Source: Pacificimonas sp963710205
GTDB lineage: Bacteria > Pseudomonadota > Alphaproteobacteria > Sphingomonadales > Sphingomonadaceae
NCBI GenBank assembly: GCA_963710205.1
Contig: CAVPZG010000005.1
Location: 310,001-374,000, forward strand
Length of the DNA: 64,000 nucleotides
Direction: 5' to 3'
Part shown: piece by piece, positions 7,115-16,260 of the stretch
Numbering within the stretch: the first letter of the stretch is position 1
Layout: each line of letters begins with the position of its first letter
The notes under the pieces: generated by a model
Databases searched by the model: none
The model's input: only the letters and a program-made list of their open reading frames with translations
Told to the model about the DNA's origin: nothing
Program-made: the position numbers and the translations under genes

Positions 7115-9043
7115 CTAGCGCCCGATATGTTCGTCCAGAAATTTCAGATAGGCGTCCGATGCCGTGATGCGGTTGGCCTTTTTCGAGAAGCCATGGCCCT
7201 CGTCGGGGAAAAGGACATATTCGACGGGAACGTCGTTCGCCTTGACGGCCGCGACCAGTTCGTCGCTCTCGACCTGCAGGACGCGCGGATCGTTCGCGCC
7301 CTGCACAACGAGCATGGGCTTGACGATGTTCGCGGCGTGAAACAGCGGGCTGATGGCGCGGTGGCGTTCGGCGTCGGTCGCGGGATCGCCCATCTCGTCA
7401 TAAAGCGCTTCCTTGAAGCTTTCCCACCAGGGCGGAATGGAACCCAGCGTGCGGACCCAGTTGGTGACGCCGAAGATATTGACGCCCGCATCGAACACCT
7501 CAGGATGAAAGGCGAGCGCGGCGGCGGTCATATAGCCGCCATAGCTGCCGCCCATGATCGCGATGCGATCGTCCGCCACCCAATCGAGCGATTTCAGCCA
7601 GTCCGCCGACGCCGTGACATCCTTCAGATCGACATCGCCATGCTTCTTGTCATCCATGTGAAAGAAGGTCTTGCCATAGCCCGACGAGCCGCGATTGTTG
7701 ATCGCGTAGATGGCATAGCCATTGTTCACGATGTGCTGGATCAGCGCGCTGTAGCCGCGCGTCGACTGACCGCCAGGACCGCCATGCACGAGAACGACCG
7801 CAGGAACGGGACGTTCGGCGCTCGCCTCACGCGGGCGGTACAGGATTCCGGGAATCTCGAGGCCGTCGTAACTCCTGAACCGGGTAACTTCACCTTCAAC
7901 CAGCTGCGCCTCGTCGATGGCCGGGTTGAGCGCGGTCGTCAGGCGGCGCGCCTGTCCGCTCGAAAGGTCGGCGACGAAGATATCATTGGGAGAGGTGTCG
8001 GAATTGACGGTGAAAGCGATCATGTCCTCGGCGCGGTTGAAACGCACCTGCCCCAGCTGTCCTTCGGGAATGCCCGACAACGCGACTTCATTGCCTGTTG
8101 TCTGGTCCAGAATGGTAAGCGTACCGAGCGCGTCTTCGTTGACGCTGTGCACCCGGTAGCGGCCCGACGGGGAATAGGCGACATAGGAAACGTCCCAGTC
8201 CGCCTGGATCAGCGGAGTCTTTTCGCCGCTCTCGATATCGTACCGCCACGCCTGATTATATTCACCAAACTCGTTCGTCGCGTAGATCAGCGCCTTTGAA
8301 TCCGGTGTGAAACCATAGACGCCATAGGCGACATTTCCCTCATGCGGCGTGATGAGCTCGGGTTCGCTTCCCGGCTTGGTGAGATCCGCGAGATACACAT
8401 CGCTGTCGGCACTGGTGCGCGGTTTCTGGAGCGCGACCATATTGCCGTCGGGGGAAACGTCACCCAGTTCGAACCCGGGATTCTCAAAAAGCAGCGTCCG
8501 GTCGTAGCCGTCCGCAGCATAGGCGTAGAGATCGAAAACCTTCTCGTCACGCTCGTTGGTGGCGATGAAGAAGCGGCTCTTGTCTCCGCTCCAGCCCAGA
8601 TATTGGGCCTTGACCTTGTCGCCCGGCGTCAGGTCGCGGGTGCTGCCATCCAGTTCGCGGACATAGATGTGGTCCAGCTCGTCGCCGCCGCCGTCACGGC
8701 TGAAGAGCAGGCGGTCATCGGCGGGAAACATACTGACGGCGTAAGTCGAGTCGGCTGTGGACTGCGTCAGTGGCACGGGCTCGCCGCCGGCGATGGGCAG
8801 GGCATAGGCATTGAACACGCCCGTGCTGTCACTCGAGATAAGGACATTCTGGCCATCACTGGAAAACGCCACCGCGCCGGGGCTGGCCAGGCTGTAACTG
8901 ACTGTATCGTAAAAGGTCGCCGCGGAGTAGCGCGGCAGTTCACTGGCCTGCATTTCAGCCCCTTGATGATTGTCCATGGCGATAGCCGGGCCGACCAGGG
9001 TGAGGGCGGTCGAGATGGCGAGTGCGGTGACAATTTTGTTCAT
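7115..9043 (-). CDS. S9-family (prolyl oligopeptidase-like) peptidase, exported
   Basis: A 642-residue serine peptidase. An N-terminal signal peptide (MNKIVTALAI... ending near GPAIA) is followed by a beta-propeller of roughly 370 residues and a C-terminal alpha/beta hydrolase. The nucleophile is in GGSYGGY at about Ser500, the acid in GANDPRV, and the histidine in DEGHGF. Such enzymes cleave dipeptides or short peptides, here probably in the periplasm. The start is fixed by GGGAGGA seven bases upstream of ATG 9043. It stands alone between pyrB and ruvX. Confidence 0.92.
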   Translation of the reverse strand: MNKIVTALAISTALTLVGPAIAMDNHQGAEMQASELPRYSAATFYDTVSYSLASPGAVAFSSDGQNVLISSDSTGVFNAYALPIAGGEPVPLTQSTADSTYAVSMFPADDRLLFSRDGGGDELDHIYVRELDGSTRDLTPGDKVKAQYLGWSGDKSRFFIATNERDEKVFDLYAYAADGYDRTLLFENPGFELGDVSPDGNMVALQKPRTSADSDVYLADLTKPGSEPELITPHEGNVAYGVYGFTPDSKALIYATNEFGEYNQAWRYDIESGEKTPLIQADWDVSYVAYSPSGRYRVHSVNEDALGTLTILDQTTGNEVALSGIPEGQLGQVRFNRAEDMIAFTVNSDTSPNDIFVADLSSGQARRLTTALNPAIDEAQLVEGEVTRFRSYDGLEIPGILYRPREASAERPVPAVVLVHGGPGGQSTRGYSALIQHIVNNGYAIYAINNRGSSGYGKTFFHMDDKKHGDVDLKDVTASADWLKSLDWVADDRIAIMGGSYGGYMTAAALAFHPEVFDAGVNIFGVTNWVRTLGSIPPWWESFKEALYDEMGDPATDAERHRAISPLFHAANIVKPMLVVQGANDPRVLQVESDELVAAVKANDVPVEYVLFPDEGHGFSKKANRITASDAYLKFLDEHIGR

Positions 9044-9094
9044 GAATGGTCCTCCCAAGGTGTGTTATTCAGCTATGTCAGTGCGCTATCCGCG

Positions 9095-9553
9095 TCAAGC
9101 TTCCCGTGCAAACCAGTCTATCGCACCCTGCAGAATGAGCGCCGCGGCGTGGGCGTCGATTTTTTCCGGCCATTTGGCCCGCGGGACGCCTGCCGCCATC
9201 ATGGCGTCCTCCGCGGCTTCCGAGGTCAGGCTTTCGTCCCACATCAGGAGCGGCAGGCCAAACCGGTCTTCGAGCGCGCGTCCAAAGGCGCGGCACCTTT
9301 GCGCGCCGCGGTCGGGCCTGCCGTCCGCATTGAGGGGAATACCGAGAATGATGCCCTTCGCGTTCCACGCGGACAGCCGCAAGCCAATGGCATCGAGGTC
9401 GGCGGCGCGGGCACGGTTCCTGACGACGATATCGGGCCCCGCAAAGCGCCATTCCGCGTCGCAAAAGGCAAGTCCGGTCTGTTTCGTGCCGCTATCGATA
9501 CCGCAGAGAACGCCGCCCGAAGGCAGGGCATGCCGGAAGCCTTCGGGTGTCAG
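9095..9553 (-). CDS. ruvX: Putative pre-16S rRNA nuclease / Holliday junction resolvase-like
   Basis: YqgF/RuvX fold, about 152 residues. The first acidic strand reads LCGIDSGTKQTGLAF, the middle LTSEAAED and the end KIDAHAAALIL, all as in RuvX, a 16S rRNA 5' end maturation nuclease. No ATG, GTG or TTG lies near the expected N-terminus. CTG at 9553 overlaps the stop of the upstream gene as CTGA and gives a family-length product. ATT at 9565 has an ideal GGAGGA seven bases upstream (9573-9578) and is the rival. Either way the start is rare. Function is inferred from the family. Confidence 0.85.
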   Translation of the reverse strand: MTPEGFRHALPSGGVLCGIDSGTKQTGLAFCDAEWRFAGPDIVVRNRARAADLDAIGLRLSAWNAKGIILGIPLNADGRPDRGAQRCRAFGRALEDRFGLPLLMWDESLTSEAAEDAMMAAGVPRAKWPEKIDAHAAALILQGAIDWFAREA

Positions 9554-10674
9554 CGGGCCAGAAATATGTCCGTCCTCCGCTCCGCATCGGCACGCAGGTT
9601 GGCCCAGAACAGAGCATAGTCATAGACGTGGTAATTATTCCCAGGCAGCACATATTCGCCCATGCTGAGCGCGTCCTCGCCAAGACTGAGATAGCCGCGA
9701 CCGACACATTCTGCCGCGACGAGCCCGGGTTCGAGCTCGGCATCCTCAAGCGACTCATCGGGTATGAGCGCGCCGATATTTTCCTGCAGCGGGGAAGGCC
9801 CGGTCACGCCGCCATTTTGCGGGTTGGTGCAAAGAAGCGGTGTGTCGCGGCGCGGACCGCCATTCAGACCGCTGGTGCTGTCAAAGGCATCGAAAATGAG
9901 GCCGGTATCGGCGGGCTCGCCAAAGCTCTGCCAGGCCAGGATACAGCCCACCTGTTCGGGCGTCCCGCAGGCAGGCAGACCAAGTTCGGGGAGGTCCGAC
10001 GTCATCGAAATGGGCCAGCCGGGCAGATAGGCCGCAACGATGCGATCCATGAGCGGCGTTCCGGCGACACGCCTGGCGAGCAGGCTGACAAGATGGAGCG
10101 AACCTTGGCTGTGTCCCGCCAGGATGATGGGGCGATCCTCGGGAATCCCCGCGAGGAAAATGTCGAACGCCTTTTCGACATCGGTATAGGCGAGCGCGAA
10201 TGCCTTGGCGGCATCCGGTTTGCCATAGGACAGAAAGGCGCCAAAGGCGGCCTGGCGGTATTTCGGTGCCCAGATTTCGGCAACGCCGTTGAAAACACTG
10301 GCCTGGCTGCGCGTGAACAGACTGCGGCGGTAAAGCGCGCCATGCTTGTCATCGAGCTCGATGGGCGCGTTCCAGCGGTCCGACTGCAAATAGGTGGTTG
10401 GGTGAACATAGAACACGGAAACGGCCGTTTCCGGCGCGGGGCGATAGCCGTCCGGGGTCCAGTTGACGACATCGGCGGGCGTGCCGGGGCGAGTGACCCA
10501 CGCATCGGGCCTGTCGTAAAAGGTCGGCGGCGGCTCCGGGCTCTCGGCAAAGGCGACATTGGGCGTCATGTAGGTCCGCATCAGCGACTGGCCGAAACCG
10601 AACCAGATGACGAGAGCCAGGACAGCAATGATGATGAGCACTGCAAAGACAATAAGAAAACGGCGCGCCGCCAT
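9550..10674 (-). CDS. DUF3089 alpha/beta-hydrolase-like protein, membrane anchored
   Basis: A 374-residue protein with an N-terminal membrane segment (about residues 5-27) and a large extracytoplasmic part. The nucleophile-elbow motif GHSQGS and the surrounding pattern (FYVHPTTYLQSDRWN) are typical of DUF3089, a lipase/esterase-like family of unknown substrate. AAAGGAG stands 11 bases before the ATG. The stop overlaps the probable ruvX start, so the pair is coupled, though no functional link is apparent. Confidence 0.85.
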   Translation of the reverse strand: MAARRFLIVFAVLIIIAVLALVIWFGFGQSLMRTYMTPNVAFAESPEPPPTFYDRPDAWVTRPGTPADVVNWTPDGYRPAPETAVSVFYVHPTTYLQSDRWNAPIELDDKHGALYRRSLFTRSQASVFNGVAEIWAPKYRQAAFGAFLSYGKPDAAKAFALAYTDVEKAFDIFLAGIPEDRPIILAGHSQGSLHLVSLLARRVAGTPLMDRIVAAYLPGWPISMTSDLPELGLPACGTPEQVGCILAWQSFGEPADTGLIFDAFDSTSGLNGGPRRDTPLLCTNPQNGGVTGPSPLQENIGALIPDESLEDAELEPGLVAAECVGRGYLSLGEDALSMGEYVLPGNNYHVYDYALFWANLRADAERRTDIFLAR

Positions 10675-10735
10675 GGGAAACTGGACTCCTTTGCGGGCGC
10701 GCCTAGCATAGCGGAAGGGTTAAGGGAGAGGCTTA

Positions 10736-12415
10736 ATGCGGCAAATGGTTCTGGCGATGCTTCTGGCGGCCGCGAGCAGCGCGGCGATGGCGGCGGATAC
10801 GCATGACCTCGTCATCAAGGGCGGTACGATCTACGATGGCGGTGGCGGCGATGGCTTCATTGGCGATGTCGCCGTCGATGGCGGCGTTATCGTGTCGGTC
10901 GGGCCAGCTGCCAGGGGTCTGCAGGAGATCGACGCGACCGGCATGGCCGTCTCGCCCGGCTTCATAAATGTGCAAAGCTGGGCGACGGAAAGTCTGCTGG
11001 TCGATCCGCGCGGAATGAGCGACCTGAAACAGGGTGTGACGACAGAGGTTTTCGGCGAAGGTATGTCCATGGGACCGCTGACACCCGAAATGCGGACCGA
11101 GGAGCTGCGCGAGCAGGGCGATCTCAAATACGACATTCCCTGGACGTCGCTCTCTGAATATCTCCAGCATCTTGAGGACCGCGGTGTCAGTGTGAACGTG
11201 GCGAGCTTTCTGGGCGCGTCGACGGTGCGCGTGCACGAACTGGGGCGCGACGATGTCGACCCGACGCCCGCGCAACTGGCGGACATGCAGGCCCTGGTGC
11301 GGCGGGAGATGGATGGCGGCGCGCTGGGAATTGGCAGCGCGCTGATCTACGTGCCTGGAAAATATGCCGAGACGGCGGAGCTGACGGCGCTTGCCAGCGC
11401 GGCGGCGGCGTGCGGCGGTCGCTATATCAGCCATATCCGATCGGAAGCAGCGGATATTCTGCCCGCGCTGGACGAATTGATCGCCATCAGCCGCGACAGC
11501 GGTGCGCCAGGAATCGTCTATCATCTGAAACAGTCCGGCCGGTCCAACTGGGACAAGCAGGATGACGTACTGGCGCGGATCGAGGCGGCGCGGGCCGAGG
11601 GCCTCGATATATCCGCGACGATGTACACCTACCCCGCCAGCTCCACGGGCTTTGACGCGGCCATTCCGATCTGGGTGCAGGAGGGCGGAACCGAGGCGTG
11701 GGTAGAGCGAATGCGCGATCCGGAAATCAGGGCGCGCGTCATCGCCGAAATGCAAAGCGAAAACGCGATGGAGGAAAACCGCCTGCGCGAGGCGGGCGGT
11801 GGTGACGGGGTGCTGCTTGTCGGCTTTCGCAATCCGGAACTGAGGCATCTGCAGGGAAAAACACTGGGCGAGGTGGCGCGCGCACGCGGCGTCAGTGCGG
11901 AGGAGGCCGCAGTCGATCTGGTTGTCGAGGATGGCAGCCGCGTTCAGGTCGTCTATTTCATGATGAGCGAAGACAATGTCCGGCGGCAGGTGTCGCTGCC
12001 GTGGATGAGCTTTGGGTCTGACGCGGGCGCACTCGCCGTGGAGGCACCCTTCACCAACCGGGGCACGCACCCCCGGGCCTATGGCAATTTCGCGCGTCTC
12101 CTCGGAAAATATGTTCGCGACGAACAGGCGCTACCTCTGGCGCAGGCCGTCAGGCAGATGACCAGCTTCGCGGCGCAGCAGATGGGGCTGAGCGGTCGCG
12201 GCAAGCTTGCGCCGGGAATGGCGGCCGATATCGTGGTTTTCGATCCGGACACGGTCGTGGACAGGGCTACCTTCGAAACGCCGCATCAATATGCGGCGGG
12301 CGTGCGCGATGTGTTCGTCAATGGCGTGCAGATGCTGACGAATGGCGAAGCCACCGGCGCTGCGGGCGGGCGTTTCCTGAAGGGGCCGGGAGCCGGAAGG
12401 TGCAAGCCGCTTTAG
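10736..12415 (+). CDS. Exported N-acyl-D-amino acid deacylase-like amidohydrolase
   Basis: A 559-residue amidohydrolase with a signal peptide (cleavage after SSAAMA). The N-terminal beta-sandwich DLVIKGGTIYDG and the C-terminal block NRGTHPRAYGNFARLLG followed by GKLAPGMAADIVVFD are typical of the D-aminoacylase family. The first metal site differs: the usual PGFIDxHxH is PGFINVQSW, so the HxH pair is missing, while HIRSE and YHLKQSG remain. Related sphingomonad proteins seem to share this change, so it may be a distinct subclade, possibly with one metal ion. Its end overlaps the convergent membrane gene by four bases. Confidence 0.8.
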   Translation: MRQMVLAMLLAAASSAAMAADTHDLVIKGGTIYDGGGGDGFIGDVAVDGGVIVSVGPAARGLQEIDATGMAVSPGFINVQSWATESLLVDPRGMSDLKQGVTTEVFGEGMSMGPLTPEMRTEELREQGDLKYDIPWTSLSEYLQHLEDRGVSVNVASFLGASTVRVHELGRDDVDPTPAQLADMQALVRREMDGGALGIGSALIYVPGKYAETAELTALASAAAACGGRYISHIRSEAADILPALDELIAISRDSGAPGIVYHLKQSGRSNWDKQDDVLARIEAARAEGLDISATMYTYPASSTGFDAAIPIWVQEGGTEAWVERMRDPEIRARVIAEMQSENAMEENRLREAGGGDGVLLVGFRNPELRHLQGKTLGEVARARGVSAEEAAVDLVVEDGSRVQVVYFMMSEDNVRRQVSLPWMSFGSDAGALAVEAPFTNRGTHPRAYGNFARLLGKYVRDEQALPLAQAVRQMTSFAAQQMGLSGRGKLAPGMAADIVVFDPDTVVDRATFETPHQYAAGVRDVFVNGVQMLTNGEATGAAGGRFLKGPGAGRCKPL

Positions 12416-13191
12416 CGCGGCGGGGCATCGCCGAGTTCTGACATGGCGATGTATATGCTTGGCGGGATGACAGCCACCATGCCGCTCAGGATGACCACGG
12501 CCAGCTCCCCGATCCAGAACGCGGCGGTGCGGGGCGTAATCGTGGCAAGGGTGGCGCGCGCCTCCTCGGGGGTCGGCCCATAGCCATAGATGACGAGGCT
12601 GATGAGGATAAGCGGCAGCATCAGCATGGCGGTAACCGTGGCCATGATGCCGCAAAGCGCGCCCATATGCGCCCAGGCCATCTGCTGGGAGCGACGGATG
12701 GCCGCGAAGGGTACTTTCTTCTCGGCCGCCGCGACCGGCATGGCAAGTAGCCAGAGAATGACAAGGGCGACAGTGGGCGGCAGGATCAGGAGCCGCGCCC
12801 AGGGCGTGATGAAGAGCGCAAGCAGCTGGCCGATGATCAGCACGGAGATGATGCCCGCGGCGGCGGTGAGCCCGGCGACGAGCGGCGGCTGCGCACCGCG
12901 CAGGCCTGACAGGATATAGGTGCGCGGCGGCAGTGCCGTGCGGCTCGCCAGCGTCGCAGTGGTCACGGTGCTGAAGAACAGAAGAAACGCGAACGAGCGG
13001 GCGGTCAGGACGAGCGTACTGGTCGATGCCTCACCGTCGCCAGTCGCGCCCATGGCGTACATGATCAGCTCCGGCCCGATCAGCAACGCGAAACCGAGGA
13101 GGGTTATCGGCGCGAAATCACGCCACCAGCGCAGTAGTGAGGCGTGGAGAACAGCGCGAATGTCCAGACGGGTTTCGTTTCGCGGCGTCAA
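12412..13191 (-). CDS. Polytopic membrane protein, unknown function
   Basis: A 259-residue integral membrane protein with about five to six hydrophobic segments and a cytoplasmic-looking charged N-terminus (MTPRNETRLDIR). The pattern, including AIRRSQQMAWAH between membrane segments, resembles uncharacterised 'glycerophosphoryl diester phosphodiesterase membrane domain' proteins, which I cannot confirm. Its ATG overlaps the stop of the upstream secreted protein by four bases, so the two form an operon and may act together at the envelope. Confidence 0.65.
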   Translation of the reverse strand: MTPRNETRLDIRAVLHASLLRWWRDFAPITLLGFALLIGPELIMYAMGATGDGEASTSTLVLTARSFAFLLFFSTVTTATLASRTALPPRTYILSGLRGAQPPLVAGLTAAAGIISVLIIGQLLALFITPWARLLILPPTVALVILWLLAMPVAAAEKKVPFAAIRRSQQMAWAHMGALCGIMATVTAMLMLPLILISLVIYGYGPTPEEARATLATITPRTAAFWIGELAVVILSGMVAVIPPSIYIAMSELGDAPPR

Positions 13192-14219
13192 GGTGCGCTG
13201 ACCGTGCGGGTCGTGCCGCGTCCGACGGCATAGAGCGTGCCGGCGCGGCGGACGAGCGCGGTATCGGCCAGATCGCTGACTGCCAGCAGATCCATCGGGC
13301 CATCGCCGGGAACGTCGAGACGGCGTTCGCGCCAGGCGGGTTCGCCCACGCGGAGGTCGAGAAGCCGGTCTCCACCCGCGCCGCGCAGGTGAACGAACAG
13401 CCGGTCACGGCCGCCCTTGGCACTTTCGACGCCATAACCCGGTGGCGGCAGATAGGCGCGTTCCGGAATGGTCTGCCGCTCCCGGCTCATCATTGCCGAC
13501 ATTGGATAGGCAGCGAGCGCGCCCGCCGGAATGCCGTTCCATGTCGCGCCGAGGAGGGCGATGGTCCGCCCCTGGAAAAAGCCGTGGAAGGTGAACCGGG
13601 CGGGAAGCCGGGATTCGACGAAATTCTGCTCCCATCCGAAATGGTAGAGCTGGTCTGCACCCGCTTCATTGGTAAGCGTGGCGGCGTGGAAAAGGCCGCC
13701 GGTCGAAACATCGAAAATTGGTTTGAGGCCCGTGCTGCCGGGGGGCACAGCCAGGATGGTTTCCGACGAACTGGGTAGCGATCCGCGCTTCCACAGGGTC
13801 AGCAGGCGCGGCTCCCCTTCAGCTGTTACCGTGCCGGGTCCGCTATTGCCGGCGAGCATGATCCGCTCGTCGTCATACCAGGCGACGCGGTTCGGACCGC
13901 GACCGAGGACGAAGCCGCCCGGAACTGGCTGACCGCGATCCACATCGACTTCCAGGATGCTGACACCCGGTTCGCCAGGCGTGGACAGGGACAGCAGGCA
14001 AAGCCGGTACGTGGGCGGTAAGCAGCTGCTCTGCTCTATGGTGAGCGGCGCGGCATCGAACAGCGTGCGCCAGGCCGTGTTGCCCTGCAGGACAGAGGAT
14101 AACGGCGCGCGGCGCAATTTGGTCCCCGACGCGGCCGTCAGCTGGTCACCGTCGAAAGCGAACTGGGCGTGTGCCGGTGACGCAAGGAAAGCCAGACAGA
14201 CAAGAAGGAATCGAAACAT
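13188..14219 (-). CDS. Secreted protein, possible beta-propeller
   Basis: A 343-residue product with a clear signal peptide (MFRFLLVCLAFLASPAHA). The mature part has repeated short beta-strand patterns (VAWYDDERIML, GGLFHAATL, RDRLFVHLRGAGG) like the propeller half of prolyl oligopeptidases, but no hydrolase domain follows. It contains a few cysteines near CLPPTYRLCLL. An in-frame extension upstream to 14318 lacks support. It is coupled by ATGA to the membrane protein downstream. Function unknown. Confidence 0.6.
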   Translation of the reverse strand: MFRFLLVCLAFLASPAHAQFAFDGDQLTAASGTKLRRAPLSSVLQGNTAWRTLFDAAPLTIEQSSCLPPTYRLCLLSLSTPGEPGVSILEVDVDRGQPVPGGFVLGRGPNRVAWYDDERIMLAGNSGPGTVTAEGEPRLLTLWKRGSLPSSSETILAVPPGSTGLKPIFDVSTGGLFHAATLTNEAGADQLYHFGWEQNFVESRLPARFTFHGFFQGRTIALLGATWNGIPAGALAAYPMSAMMSRERQTIPERAYLPPPGYGVESAKGGRDRLFVHLRGAGGDRLLDLRVGEPAWRERRLDVPGDGPMDLLAVSDLADTALVRRAGTLYAVGRGTTRTVSAP

Positions 14220-14307
14220 CGATCGTTCTCTGCCGAAGCGCGGGGAATGGCGCAATCCAATGGTACTGAAATGACCGTATGAAGAGGGCACTTCGGCCTG
14301 CCAGCCC

Positions 14308-15459
14308 CTAGCTGGCATGTTCCCTGACGCCGGCCAGGATCAGCCAGCCAATGCCATAAGCCAGTGCCAGACCGGAAAACAGCGTCAGGACAATGGTAAA
14401 ACGCTGGGGATAGAGCGCGCGTTCGGGCAGGTTGGGCTCCACAACCCGGACGACAAAGAGATTTTGCCGCATCGCCTCCATACGCGCCTTTTCATACATG
14501 GCTGCGGCAAGTTCGTAACGCTTGGCGGCAAATTCCTGCCGCATACGCAGATTCTCGAAATTGCCGATGCCTGCGGAAATGCCGCGCGCCTCGCCGCTCA
14601 GACGGGCATCGACGGACGCGACTTCGGCCGCGAGCGCGGCGATGCGGCGCCGGACGGCGATACGCTGCGGGCTGGATGCCGAAATGCCCGCCATGGTCGC
14701 CTCCTGCGCGCGGAGGGCGGCGAGCTCGCCGCGCAGAGTGGTGGCAAGTTCGGTCTCCGCCTTGCCGGACAGGGCGGGATCGACCTGCCGCTGCTGCTGC
14801 CGGTAGGCGGCAAGAGCGGTGTTGATGTCACCCAATGCCGCCTCCGCCTCGGCAAGCTGTGCCTGGGAGGACTGCAGCAGGGCGTCCTGCGCGCGCGCGT
14901 TGAGCGCGTTCACCCGCGCCTCGCCTAGTGCGAGGAGCGTTTCCGCGAGCGCCCGGCTGTCCTCAGGCCGGTAGGTTGTGACCGCAAGGTCGGTGATGCC
15001 GGTGTCGACGTCATAGCTGATGTCAACATGGCGCCGGTAATGGCGGGCGAGGGTTTCGGCTTCCGGATTTGCGTTCCACAGGCGCGATATGATGTCCGCC
15101 TCTGGCCTGCGGAATATCGCGACCAGGTCAAGTTTTGCATTTGCGGCGGCGACGGCGTCGTGACTGTCCAGATAGTCGGCAATGCTCATGGCCTGTCCGG
15201 CGGCGTTCGACGTGCCGCCCAAACCGAACATTTGCAGCGCGCCGGGTATCTCTGCGCTACCGCCGCCGGTGTCTGCAGAGCGAACGAGGAAATGCGCCTG
15301 GGATTCATACTGGTCGGCGGCGAACAGGAACAGCCAGACTGCTGCGATCGCCGTCGGCAGCACGACCAGTGCCAGAAACCAGCGCTGCCTGCGCCACCAT
15401 GGCTGCGGCTTCACCAGCGCGGCCTCTTGCAACAGATAGGGAGGGGTCTGCGTGTCCAT
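14308..15459 (-). CDS. kpsE: Capsule polysaccharide export inner-membrane protein, KpsE/CtrB type
   Basis: A 383-residue polysaccharide co-polymerase/exporter. A membrane segment at about residues 28-47, a large periplasmic part with long Ala/Glu/Gln-rich coiled coil (about residues 190-300), and a C-terminal membrane segment (about 355-377) match the KpsE/BexC/CtrB family. These form the periplasmic adaptor of group 2/3 capsule ABC exporters. It is the last gene of the four-gene capsule run, 12 bases after kpsM. Confidence 0.85.
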   Translation of the reverse strand: MDTQTPPYLLQEAALVKPQPWWRRQRWFLALVVLPTAIAAVWLFLFAADQYESQAHFLVRSADTGGGSAEIPGALQMFGLGGTSNAAGQAMSIADYLDSHDAVAAANAKLDLVAIFRRPEADIISRLWNANPEAETLARHYRRHVDISYDVDTGITDLAVTTYRPEDSRALAETLLALGEARVNALNARAQDALLQSSQAQLAEAEAALGDINTALAAYRQQQRQVDPALSGKAETELATTLRGELAALRAQEATMAGISASSPQRIAVRRRIAALAAEVASVDARLSGEARGISAGIGNFENLRMRQEFAAKRYELAAAMYEKARMEAMRQNLFVVRVVEPNLPERALYPQRFTIVLTLFSGLALAYGIGWLILAGVREHAS

Positions 15460-15471
15460 CGTCTTCCGCCC

Positions 15472-16260
15472 TTAGCCGATATGGATGTGACTGCGAACCG
15501 CCCGCAGTGACAGCAGGCCAAGGAAGGACAGGCCAAGGCACCAGAACAGCAGATAGACAGGCTCGACATAGCGGGCGTCGGCGGCGGCGAAGTGGCCGTG
15601 GCGGATCAGTTCAAACATCTGTGTCATGGGAAATTTCGCCATGATATCCCGCCAGGGCTGCGGCAGCCACTCCAGCATGTAGAAGGCGCCCGACAGCGGC
15701 AGCAGGATATAGCTGACCGGATGGACGAATTTTGTCAGCAGCCGGTTGTTGTTGGTACCCGCGCAGATCAGCAGCGAAAGCGCGAAGGACCACCACCAGA
15801 GGAGCCCGACTCCCGCGATGAGCATCAGCGGACGGGCGGGCGGCGCGCCGAGCCCGGTGAGCGCGGCGATGGCCAGCAGCACCACGAGCACGACGACGAT
15901 GCCCGCCAGTTCCAGCAGCGCGCGGGCGAAGAGCATGTCGAACAGCGTGACCTGCCGATGGTAGAGCAAGGGGGCATTGGCCTCGATTACGGATTCGGCG
16001 CGGGTGAAGATCGACCGGAACATGATGAAGGCGGTGTAGCCCAGGATGGCGAACGGGACGGGTTCGACCGAAAGCCCGATTTCGTCGTGCGCGCCCGCGT
16101 GGATGAGGACGACGGCGACGGCAAGGAGTGCGGGTTCGAGAAACAGCCAGAGGTAGCCGACATTGTCGCGCCCATAGCGGGTGTGCAGTTCGCGCATCAG
16201 CAGCGCGCCGATCACGCTCCTTTGGACGGAGAGACCGCGGCGGATGGTGCCCGCGCTCAT
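15472..16260 (-). CDS. kpsM: Capsule polysaccharide ABC transporter permease, KpsM type
   Basis: A 262-residue ABC-2 permease with six predicted membrane segments. The N-terminus MRELHTRYGRDNVGYLWLF is the typical KpsM/Wzm amphipathic start. Its ATG 16260 overlaps the stop of the glycosyltransferase (ATGA). It would move the lipid-linked capsule glycan across the inner membrane, but the partner ATPase KpsT is not in this block. Confidence 0.88.
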   Translation of the reverse strand: MSAGTIRRGLSVQRSVIGALLMRELHTRYGRDNVGYLWLFLEPALLAVAVVLIHAGAHDEIGLSVEPVPFAILGYTAFIMFRSIFTRAESVIEANAPLLYHRQVTLFDMLFARALLELAGIVVVLVVLLAIAALTGLGAPPARPLMLIAGVGLLWWWSFALSLLICAGTNNNRLLTKFVHPVSYILLPLSGAFYMLEWLPQPWRDIMAKFPMTQMFELIRHGHFAAADARYVEPVYLLFWCLGLSFLGLLSLRAVRSHIHIG

